Part shown: one piece after another, positions 1-6,191 of the stretch
Layout of the letters: each line of letters opens with the position of its first letter
Position numbering within the stretch: the stretch's first letter is position 1
Origin: CAYYIS01 sp964470965
GTDB taxonomy: Bacteria > JAAXHH01 > JABIQT01
Direction: 5' to 3'
Length of the DNA: 19,672 bases
NCBI GenBank assembly: GCA_964470965.1
Contig: CAYYIS010000071.1
Coordinates: 1 to 19,672 of the forward strand
Made by a program: the position numbers and the translations under genes
The notes under the pieces: generated by a model
Told to the model about the DNA's origin: nothing
The model's input: only the letters and a program-made list of their open reading frames with translations
Database searches by the model: none

Positions 1-1
1 G

Positions 2-193
2 TTAGTGCTCCCTAACCATTATCGTGGGCACGCTTTACAAGTTTGTGTTAAAACACATGACAATCGTTTTCTGGTAAATGATTATACATTGTTGAAGAAC
101 TCCAAAATTATTGTTGGTCAGAAAAACGATATCACACCGGAAGATTTGGCTCAAATCGAACTGCGATTTACTCATCTTCAGATCCGAGAATAA
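2..193 (+). CDS. 3' end of an unidentified gene (partial)
   Basis: An open frame runs in from the left window edge and stops at TAA 191-193. A GTG at position 5 could be a start, but the frame is open upstream of it, so this is more likely the C-terminal end of a longer protein. About 63 residues are visible, with mixed charge and no motif, membrane segment or cysteine pattern that I recognise. It ends 25 bases before the large Lon-AAA-TPR gene on the same strand, so the two could be co-transcribed. Composition is AT-rich like that neighbour and unlike the rest of the window. A chance open frame cannot be excluded. Confidence 0.4.
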   Translation, partial: LVLPNHYRGHALQVCVKTHDNRFLVNDYTLLKNSKIIVGQKNDITPEDLAQIELRFTHLQIRE

Positions 194-218
194 GTAACGG
201 ATCGTCTGAATTGGTATT

Positions 219-3200
219 ATGATATCACCAATAAAAATAGAACAGCCTATCACTCATGTTCGCCTAGATGTTTTCAGTTCTTCAATTCAACATAAAATCG
301 ACGGACTTCGTAATGGATCTAATGCTCGAAAATATGCGATTATTCGGCAACTGCTTTCGGATTTGGATGATCCAGTCAAGATATCTTCGTGCTTCGATGA
401 AAATCTCCTAGCTCGTTGCGAGCGTATTTTAAAAAAACACCTCTCTCCACAATCTACAAAGTGCTTAAAATATATAAAACGACAGCGATTGAATATTCAC
501 AGAGCCAAAAAAACCTTTCTAAAACTTCAAAATCCGGAATATCCCCTTGAAAAGGTTTCATTTCAAACTACGAGAATCAAATGTGGTGAATTAGTTATAT
601 TTGACTGCAAATCACTTCCGTATACTGATCGAGAACGATTACAGGTGGAACGGGAACGTCAGGCGAGCATTGGTTGGGAAAGTTTGCTTACTTTCACACG
701 AACTATCTTTGATTGTGCTCCCGAGCTGAAGTACCTTGCTATGATTAAAGGCCACGCAGAAGGTTTGATTTGGGAATTGAGGAAGGATGATAGGGAACAC
801 CTATGGCTCTGGGGTCTATTCATATCGGGGAAGCAAGGATTTGCGAAACGCATCACTATATCACTATTCAAAAATGGCACGGGAGCGGTGACACTGAATG
901 CTACAAAGATAAACGAATCTAGTGAGGGAGAAAAACTTAAAGAATCAATTGAACAGGCCAAGTTAGCTGCAACGAACTACGTTCGAAGACTTACGACAGG
1001 AAATCTTAAAGACACTCGTCCATTTGACGCCGTCATCCAGATTGGCGAGAAATACTTACCTGAAGGATTTCAAGGAAGTTCTCTCGGGTTGCCCTTATCT
1101 ATCTTAATGGTCGCACATCTGATTCAAGCTGAAATTAATCCGACAACTGCATTAACTGGGGAAATTGATTCACAGGGAAATGTCTACAGTGTCGGAGGGA
1201 TCTGGGAGAAGATCGAAGCCTCTAAATCCAACAATATCAGCACAATTGTTATACCTGCTTCAGAATCCCATCCTGACTATACAGGGAGATCGGACGGCAT
1301 CAATATCATAGCGGTTCGTACCCTTGATGAAACTTGTGAATTCCTTTTTAGAGATACCTTAATAGAAAGGGGTTACATGGCTTTTCCGCTGGCGGCTTTA
1401 TCAGATTACAATACGAACAATGACAACCAAAGACGACAAGAACCGCTTATCGGTCGGGACCAAGATATTTTGTGGATGCAACAGCATGTGAACAGAGCGC
1501 TTTCTGGACAAGGTGGTCTGGTCTTTCTGGCCGGCGAAGTTGGGACCGGAAAATCGCGATTGCTAAATACTTTACGGGATTACGCCTATAAATCAGGGAT
1601 GCATGTGGTCTGTGGTCAATGTATCGACCAATATGTCAAAACACCCTATCGGCCTTTTGCTGAAGCACTTCTTAAAGCGAGTCATCACTTGGAATCGACC
1701 CAGCTTACTCCATATTGGAAAGAAGCTACAGTCCAGCTCGAGAAGTTCCTAAATCCCATTGATAAAGGTACAAAGACTAACAAACCCTTTTGGAAGCATC
1801 AAATTTATGAAAATATAACAGGAATCCTGCAACACCTGATGGCGGGTCCGGGTCTTTTCTTATCCCTGGAAGACATCCACTGGTCTGATAGTGGAAGTTT
1901 GGATTTAGTGCGGTATTTATCTAAACAATTAAGGGGACAACGTCTTTGTGTTTTCCTAACGTATAGAACCGAAGAATCTTTTCCGGGCAATAAGAAGATG
2001 GGGAATCCCTTTAATGATACGATGCAAAATATCCTATCTGAGGGGCTTGGGGAACGCCTAGAGATTTCCAATCTGTCACTACAAAAAACAAGGGAATTGA
2101 TCGCCGCGTTACTAGGAAATCATTCCATTCCAATCTGGCTCAGCGACAGGATTTTTGAGGAATCAAACGGCAATCCACTTTTTATAAATGAAGTGATAAA
2201 GTGGTGGCGAGACCGGGGAATCCTAAACAAATTGTGCGGCTTCAATGTATTTACAGATGAAGTATTCTCGGTACCGCCTCGTATCTATGATATCATCTCA
2301 AGACGCCTTAATTTACTTGAGAATACGGACCGAGAATTACTCGAGATGGCATCCGTTTGTGGTTTGACCTTTGATGTTGAACAGATCCATTTAGCTTTTT
2401 CTGTTCCTAAGATAGACATGCTAAGACAGATTCAGAGATTGGAACGCGATCACGGTCTAATTAAACATCATGAGGGGACAACTTATAAATTTCCCCATGG
2501 GAAAGTACAGGAAATTGTCTACACAGATATATCTCCGTCATTGAGACAGGCATATCATACTGCTCTGGGAGCATATTTCATAGAAAAAGAACAACAAGGA
2601 GATTATATCAATAGTGAGCTCTTGGCCTATCACTTACTTGAGTCAGGAGAGCAAGAAAAGGCTCTGGAATATTGTAAGCGGGCAGGTCACAACGCAAGAT
2701 CAATCGGATTAAACCATGAAGCGTTGATCTACTGGGAAAAAGTTAATACCCTTTCAAAGGTCAAAGATACCAAAGAACAAATAGAGATAGATTTAATGTT
2801 GGGCCGACTATATTCTTCATCAGGGAACAGCGCCAAGTCGCTGAAGCATCTAAAAAGAGCGCGGGATTTATCAAGGAAATATCGGGAGCAATCGACATAC
2901 GGCGATGCATTAATGGCCCTCGGCGCTATATACAGAAACTCTAATCAATTAGATCTGTCAATAAATGTACTTGAAAAAAGTTTGACTATTTACAAAAAGA
3001 TTAATGATAGAAAAGGAATTGGTTCAATTTACAATTATTTGGGAAGTGTAGCGCTTAAAAAAGGACAGGTAAAGGAGGCAAAGCGATATTTCCTGAATGC
3101 TGCTCAAGAGTTCAAAAATCTTGAGGACCATCATTTAATTACAGCCATAAACAATAACCTAGGTAGTTTGGCGTATATTGCGGGTGACAACGAAAAAGCC

Positions 3201-3782
3201 ATGGGGTTATTTCAAAATTGTATCGAGGATAACACCGCCTGTGGAAATCTTAATGGTCTTGCAGAAAATGAGATAAATATAGGTGAAATATATGAGCGTG
3301 ATAAAAAATATTGTAAAGCCTCTGAACACTACAATAACGGAATTAACTTGTTTGAACGCACTGGAAATCTAAGACAGTTAGGTTATGCATATTTGTATTA
3401 TTCTCGGAATCTAGTTTGGGAATGCAAGCTAGATGAAGCAAGCGTGTTCTGCAACAAAACTGAATCTGTATTGAAGTTTCATGAATCAATTCATTGTTTA
3501 AGCATGTTAAAAAGAATCGAAGGATTAATTGAAACAAACAGAAATAACTACGAATTAGCATTCAGGTTGTTCGATGTTTCAGAAGAATTGAGTAGAGATA
3601 TCAACGATGTGTTTGGTCTAGCTGAAACAAGATTATTCAAAGGTGAAGCGCATATCAAGGTTTCTGAAATACAAACAGCAAGAGTGCTATTTCAAGATGC
3701 AGTAGAGTTATATGAGAGATTGGGGGCTAAAGTAGAATTAAATAACATTAAATACAAATTAAGTATGCTTAATCTACATTGA
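219..3782 (+). CDS. Lon-type (S16) peptidase / AAA ATPase / TPR fusion protein
   Basis: Predicted cytoplasmic, ATP-gated serine protease of 1187 residues. Residues 1-175 match nothing I recognise. Residues 175-385 resemble the Lon proteolytic domain: GSSLG carries Ser288, a TGEID segment follows, and GGIWEK carries Lys331. The 43-residue Ser-Lys spacing equals that of the E. coli Lon dyad (679/722), so catalysis looks intact. An ATPase of the kind found with LuxR-type, cyclase and PknK-like signalling proteins follows: LIGR entry motif, Walker A GEVGTGKS at 439-446, and Walker B LFLSLEDIHW around 546-555. From about residue 850 to the end lies a helical tail with TPR-like repeats. True Lon has the order N domain-AAA-protease, so this inverted order with TPRs marks a different protein. 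ATG 219 has no clear Shine-Dalgarno sequence. The gene is AT-rich, suggesting transfer, and its stop overlaps the convergent neighbour by 14 bp. A STAND-like sensor with a protease effector is inference. Confidence 0.9.
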   Translation: MISPIKIEQPITHVRLDVFSSSIQHKIDGLRNGSNARKYAIIRQLLSDLDDPVKISSCFDENLLARCERILKKHLSPQSTKCLKYIKRQRLNIHRAKKTFLKLQNPEYPLEKVSFQTTRIKCGELVIFDCKSLPYTDRERLQVERERQASIGWESLLTFTRTIFDCAPELKYLAMIKGHAEGLIWELRKDDREHLWLWGLFISGKQGFAKRITISLFKNGTGAVTLNATKINESSEGEKLKESIEQAKLAATNYVRRLTTGNLKDTRPFDAVIQIGEKYLPEGFQGSSLGLPLSILMVAHLIQAEINPTTALTGEIDSQGNVYSVGGIWEKIEASKSNNISTIVIPASESHPDYTGRSDGINIIAVRTLDETCEFLFRDTLIERGYMAFPLAALSDYNTNNDNQRRQEPLIGRDQDILWMQQHVNRALSGQGGLVFLAGEVGTGKSRLLNTLRDYAYKSGMHVVCGQCIDQYVKTPYRPFAEALLKASHHLESTQLTPYWKEATVQLEKFLNPIDKGTKTNKPFWKHQIYENITGILQHLMAGPGLFLSLEDIHWSDSGSLDLVRYLSKQLRGQRLCVFLTYRTEESFPGNKKMGNPFNDTMQNILSEGLGERLEISNLSLQKTRELIAALLGNHSIPIWLSDRIFEESNGNPLFINEVIKWWRDRGILNKLCGFNVFTDEVFSVPPRIYDIISRRLNLLENTDRELLEMASVCGLTFDVEQIHLAFSVPKIDMLRQIQRLERDHGLIKHHEGTTYKFPHGKVQEIVYTDISPSLRQAYHTALGAYFIEKEQQGDYINSELLAYHLLESGEQEKALEYCKRAGHNARSIGLNHEALIYWEKVNTLSKVKDTKEQIEIDLMLGRLYSSSGNSAKSLKHLKRARDLSRKYREQSTYGDALMALGAIYRNSNQLDLSINVLEKSLTIYKKINDRKGIGSIYNYLGSVALKKGQVKEAKRYFLNAAQEFKNLEDHHLITAINNNLGSLAYIAGDNEKAMGLFQNCIEDNTACGNLNGLAENEINIGEIYERDKKYCKASEHYNNGINLFERTGNLRQLGYAYLYYSRNLVWECKLDEASVFCNKTESVLKFHESIHCLSMLKRIEGLIETNRNNYELAFRLFDVSEELSRDINDVFGLAETRLFKGEAHIKVSEIQTARVLFQDAVELYERLGAKVELNNIKYKLSMLNLH

Positions 3783-4749
3783 GATAGTCCAATGTTCCAA
3801 CATCCCAATATGATTTGTATCTTCCTTCATCATATATCTTTATAAAAGATTTTATATATTGAGCTAATGTGGTAAACAGATTATTACCAACACAGTTAGG
3901 GTGGATCTCGCCAGGTCTGTTGTAAAATGTTCGGATGATAATGCTTCTATCATTAATCGGTAAAGATTTTAAATTTCTCATATACGATTCAAATAAATGA
4001 TCATTTAACAATCGATATTCAACGTTGGAAATGTAAATAGTTGATATTAGCAAATTATGTTTTTGGCAAAAGGATCCAATAGTTGATAATGTGTTCAATC
4101 CTGAAAAATCGCCGGTAATGGGTAGGATCTGGTTTTTTTCGTGTTTATTTTTAACGTAACAGAAATAGTTATCGTTATTAATAAAATTATGACAATAGCC
4201 ATTTTGATCGGTCGAAAGTAGAAAGTCCTTATATGTCGGATAAGGCATTCCACTGGAGGTCTTTCGTGGGAACCTACACCTGAGGTTGAGATGAGTCTGA
4301 AAAAACTCTGAATATATGTTTCTTATCTTAGTAATTTCATTTAAAGTTAATTTATTATCGAAAGATTGGATTTTCTTTAAAATTCTCGTCAGATTTTTGT
4401 CAAATAATTGACTGTCCCCATCGGTGTATTCAAAATATTCGACTAATTTGCTCAATCCGATATTACCAGAAGTTTTAGATTTATCTATGGGTTTACTAAA
4501 TAACAACGATAAATAATCAACTCTGTTGTAAGATAATGCAAAAATGGCTTTGAAGAGAAGGTGGAGTAGTTGATTATCCGGTCGGTAATCAACAATGAAT
4601 GCAAGCTTGGGAGAGCATAATGAAATATAGGTATAGTTTTGATCAGGTCCAACGCCAATATATACGCTATTATCTGTTCCAGTTTCATTGAAATATGAAG
4701 AGATATTTTGATAATCGGTTTCGTTGGAGACTAAATATTCTAAATTCAT
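3769..4749 (-). CDS. LIC_10091-family protein (methyltransferase-like Rossmann fold)
   Basis: A 326-residue protein of the LIC_10091 family, named after a Leptospira protein; its biochemical role is unknown to me. Family signatures visible are a glycine loop VYIGVGPDQNYTYI near residues 29-42, an acidic strand end FIVDYRP shortly after, the LLHLLFKAIF helix, a central YPTYKDFL block, a GDFSG turn and an IYISNVEYR segment. The glycine loop followed by a strand-end aspartate resembles SAM-binding class I methyltransferases, but binding is inference. I chose ATG 4749 because the longer frame from 4776 would begin inside a terminator hairpin and because family members begin near the LSNE-like motif seen here. 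No clear Shine-Dalgarno sequence is present. A TATAAA at 4793-4798 could start transcription past the first hairpin arm. AT-rich composition matches the convergent Lon-AAA-TPR gene, so both probably arrived together. Confidence 0.85.
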   Translation of the reverse strand: MNLEYLVSNETDYQNISSYFNETGTDNSVYIGVGPDQNYTYISLCSPKLAFIVDYRPDNQLLHLLFKAIFALSYNRVDYLSLLFSKPIDKSKTSGNIGLSKLVEYFEYTDGDSQLFDKNLTRILKKIQSFDNKLTLNEITKIRNIYSEFFQTHLNLRCRFPRKTSSGMPYPTYKDFLLSTDQNGYCHNFINNDNYFCYVKNKHEKNQILPITGDFSGLNTLSTIGSFCQKHNLLISTIYISNVEYRLLNDHLFESYMRNLKSLPINDRSIIIRTFYNRPGEIHPNCVGNNLFTTLAQYIKSFIKIYDEGRYKSYWDVGTLDYLNVD

Positions 4750-4762
4750 AACCAACAAATCA

Positions 4763-4796
4763 AAAAGCCCTCTCAAATAAATCCGAGAGGGCTTTT
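4763..4796. terminator. Bidirectional intrinsic terminator
   Basis: Perfect 12-bp inverted repeat: AAAAGCCCTCTC at 4763-4774 and GAGAGGGCTTTT at 4785-4796, with a 10-base AT-rich loop. Read on the minus strand it ends in a run of five T and lies 18 bases after the stop of the 50-residue peptide gene, so it should end that transcript. Read on the plus strand the T-rich tail is TTTTATAATTAA. It lies 13 bases before the chosen start of the LIC_10091-family gene, so that gene either needs read-through or starts its own transcript inside the hairpin. Confidence 0.88.
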
Positions 4797-4814
4797 ATAA
4801 TTAATTCGTGATTT

Positions 4815-4967
4815 TTAATCTTCAGCGAAACCATCAGAATGAGTAGGCAGGGACGGAGCGACACGGGGTTCGATCTCTTCCGTGGCAGATTCCAGCAGCA
4901 GTTCCAGGTCTTCCATGGTGAATATGTCGACGTCTTCGGTGGTGATTTCAAGGATTGTCTGTGCCAT
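4815..4967 (-). CDS. Small strongly acidic 50-residue protein, possible peptide precursor
   Basis: ATG 4965-4967 to TAA 4815-4817, 50 residues. The expression signals are unusually complete: GGAGGT 8 bases before the ATG, a sigma-70 promoter at 5078-5106 and a strong terminator 18 bases after the stop. The product has 14 Asp/Glu against one Arg and one His, and no Cys. Residues 17-33 (TMEDLELLLESATEEIE) look like an amphipathic acidic helix. Residues 34-50 form a proline-containing tail ending DGFAED. Codon choice is GC-rich (CTG, GAC, ATC) like the chromosomal backbone, unlike the AT-rich LIC_10091 gene downstream. I do not recognise the family. A helical acidic N-part plus a short tail recalls leader/core layout in ribosomal peptide precursors, but no maturation enzyme is obvious, so a small regulator or inhibitor is equally possible. 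Confidence 0.72.
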   Translation of the reverse strand: MAQTILEITTEDVDIFTMEDLELLLESATEEIEPRVAPSLPTHSDGFAED

Positions 4968-4975
4968 GGTATGTT

Positions 4976-4981
4976 ACCTCC
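4976..4981 (-). promoter_or_regulatory. Strong ribosome binding site of the 50-residue gene
   Basis: Minus-strand GGAGGT, a full anti-16S match, ends 8 bases before ATG 4967. It is the main reason for accepting this short frame over the longer overlapping frame from 5077, which has no comparable site. Confidence 0.8.
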
Positions 4982-5077
4982 GTTAGGATTAATGAACTTA
5001 GACTCGAAGTCGATTTCGATTCTAAAATGGGTCTTTCTGTTTGTTTTCAGTTGACGATGTTTTCCCTCACGCCGCAT

Positions 5078-5106
5078 AATATGTGATCCAAATCACGTTC
5101 TGTCAA
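5078..5106 (-). promoter_or_regulatory. Sigma-70 promoter of the 50-residue gene
   Basis: Minus strand: TTGACA (5101-5106), 17-base spacer, CATATT (5078-5083). TATTAT at 5076-5081 is an alternative -10 with a 19-base spacer. The predicted start near 5071 leaves a leader of about 100 bases before ATG 4967. Placement between a perfect -35 box and a gene with a strong Shine-Dalgarno sequence supports it. Confidence 0.65.
5082..5097. promoter_or_regulatory. CRP/FNR-like palindrome in the promoter spacer
   Basis: TGTGATCCAAATCACG reads TGTGA-N6-TCACG, a 9/10 match to the TGTGA-N6-TCACA half-sites bound by E. coli CRP. Its core GTGAT-N4-ATCAC also resembles the FNR-type TTGAT-N4-ATCAA. It covers the spacer and the edge of the -10 box, so a bound regulator would more likely block than activate. 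Which regulator of the CRP/FNR superfamily this host has is not visible. Confidence 0.5.
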
Positions 5107-5118
5107 GAATAATATCCA

Positions 5119-5137
5119 TTTTTTCTGAATTTTTTTT
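5119..5137 (-). promoter_or_regulatory. UP-element-like A-tracts
   Basis: On the minus strand there are runs of eight A (5130-5137) and six A (5119-5124) upstream of the TTGACA box, centred about 12 bases apart. That puts them around -48 to -66 from the predicted start, where RNA polymerase alpha-subunit UP elements act in strong promoters. Function is inferred from position and composition. Confidence 0.4.
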
Positions 5138-5234
5138 CAAACAACCAGCGATCATTGTGATTGGAAATGCCGTTTCACAGGGCAGGAGGACACCTTTTTC
5201 GGCCCTTGATATCTGCCGGAAAAACATACGCCGC

Positions 5235-5263
5235 TTGACAATTTTTCGGCTGATTGGTATCTT
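5235..5263 (+). promoter_or_regulatory. Sigma-70 promoter of the zinc-ribbon/FHA pair
   Basis: TTGACA (5235-5240), exactly 17 bases, TATCTT (5258-5263). The predicted start near 5270 gives a leader of about 48 bases to ATG 5318. The same -10 sequence and spacing occur before the YjhG-type gene at 19370-19398, suggesting a host consensus. The gene-free stretch 4968-5317 holds this promoter and the divergent one at 5078-5106 and nothing else I can support. Confidence 0.6.
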
Positions 5264-5317
5264 GTTTTCAACAATAACGAGGCCTATTACCCGAATAACA
5301 ACACACCTGATTCCATC

Positions 5318-5596
5318 ATGACCGAATGCCCCCAATGCCATGCGCAGGCTGAACCGGAAGATAAGTACTGCGGTCAGTGCGGCTGCGATTTAAACGCCGA
5401 TCCGACTTTGATTTCGTCACGGACGCAACATGCGCTTGATGCCACGGAGATCAAATACCGCTTGGGACTCGTATTCTTCAAAAAGGACAATATTGAGGGC
5501 GCCGTGAAGCTGTGGGAGGAGATCCTGGCCGCCCATCCGGAACACGAAGGCGCGCGCGACATGCTGGAGAAAATAAGGCGGGAAACTGGTGAGTGA
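5318..5596 (+). CDS. Zinc-ribbon / TPR-like small protein
   Basis: A 92-residue cytoplasmic protein. Residues 1-25 form a double-CxxC zinc ribbon (Cys4, Cys7, Cys18, Cys21, with the spacing of zinc-ribbon domains that begin many bacterial proteins). Residues 43-78 look like one TPR unit: paired helices with the YRLGLVFFKKDNIEGAVKLW pattern and a following AAHPEHEGA turn. The specific role is unknown; such proteins usually act as scaffolds. ATG 5318 has no good Shine-Dalgarno sequence but is the first start after the promoter at 5235-5263. Its stop overlaps the start of the FHA gene by 8 bases, indicating translational coupling and a shared function. Confidence 0.82.
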   Translation: MTECPQCHAQAEPEDKYCGQCGCDLNADPTLISSRTQHALDATEIKYRLGLVFFKKDNIEGAVKLWEEILAAHPEHEGARDMLEKIRRETGE

Positions 5597-6059
5597 GAGA
5601 ACGCGTTATCGCTTGAACTGCCCCTCGTGCCGACATCGGAACCGCGATGGGAGCCTTTACTGCACCCGGTGCGGGACCCGACTTGGAACCCCGCCCGCCA
5701 AACGATTGAAGATAAGTATCGTGAGCGAACCAGGCACCGGCCAGAGCCAGAGACGACGCGTGCAGAAAGTTGAAATCGTCAACGAGCGGCGTGGTGGGTT
5801 TAATACAACAGAGTGCCCATTGAGCATAGGCAGGGATGAAGACAACCGGATCATGATATCGGACGAACAGGCGTCCGCCCGCCATGCAAGAATCACGACG
5901 GACGGACAGGATTTCTGGATAGAAGACCTGGGCAGCACCAACGGAACCTACGTAGACGGAATCCGAATCGACAACCCCGCCCGGCTTCATCCGAACAGCC
6001 TGATAAAGTTGGGAACCACGATCATGAAAATTGAATTATTGCCAGAGGGCTCAGCCTGA
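5589..6059 (+). CDS. Zinc-ribbon / FHA-domain protein
   Basis: A 156-residue cytoplasmic protein. A double-CxxC zinc ribbon (Cys11, Cys14, Cys25, Cys28) is followed by a basic linker and an FHA domain over residues about 76-148. FHA hallmarks are present: SIGRD (Gly81-Arg82), the SARH stretch with Ser97 and His99, and STNGT with Asn118-Gly119. FHA domains bind phosphothreonine peptides, so the protein probably reads a Ser/Thr kinase signal, though no kinase is in the window. The start is GTG 5589, 8 bases inside the upstream gene, with a purine-rich AAGGCGGG just before it. Sharing a zinc ribbon with its partner suggests a paired signalling or scaffold module. Confidence 0.9.
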   Translation: MSERTRYRLNCPSCRHRNRDGSLYCTRCGTRLGTPPAKRLKISIVSEPGTGQSQRRRVQKVEIVNERRGGFNTTECPLSIGRDEDNRIMISDEQASARHARITTDGQDFWIEDLGSTNGTYVDGIRIDNPARLHPNSLIKLGTTIMKIELLPEGSA

Positions 6060-6179
6060 GGGGCCTCCCCTGGAACGACTTGACACCCTAATAAATATTC
6101 AAGTCTCAATATAAGGTCAATAACGCATAAAAATACCGGAATGCAGCATGGGCATCACGCCGTAGTTAAATTAAGAAGC

Positions 6180-6185
6180 GAGGAG
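6180..6185 (+). promoter_or_regulatory. Ribosome binding site fixing the ispG start
   Basis: GAGGAG lies 6 bases before ATG 6192. The ATG at 6141 in the same frame has no such site and would add 17 residues not expected for IspG, so 6192 is taken as the start. Confidence 0.8.
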
Positions 6186-6191
6186 TACGGA

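Noticed and set aside
1203..1211. Loss of the catalytic lysine in the Lon-like domain
   Set aside because: The Trp in GGIWEK first looked like a replacement for the catalytic Lys, but counting in E. coli Lon places Lys722 at the second Lys of GGLKEK, which is kept here as Lys331.
4760..5077. 105-residue frame on the minus strand across the peptide gene
   Set aside because: It has no ribosome binding site, a Trp/Pro/Lys-rich composition typical of an off-frame reading, and it runs through the terminator hairpin. The 50-residue frame inside it has GGAGGT at correct spacing.
5093..5341. 82-residue minus-strand frame over the divergent promoter region
   Set aside because: It covers both promoters and the start of the zinc-ribbon gene, has no family features and no ribosome binding site.
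6049..6072. Terminator after the FHA gene (GAGGGGCCTCCCCT region)
   Set aside because: The stem is about 4-5 bp with a tiny loop and no T-run.
6080..6115. Promoter for ispG built on TTGACA at 6080
   Set aside because: No acceptable -10 box at 16-18 bases; the nearest TATAAG is 24 bases away.
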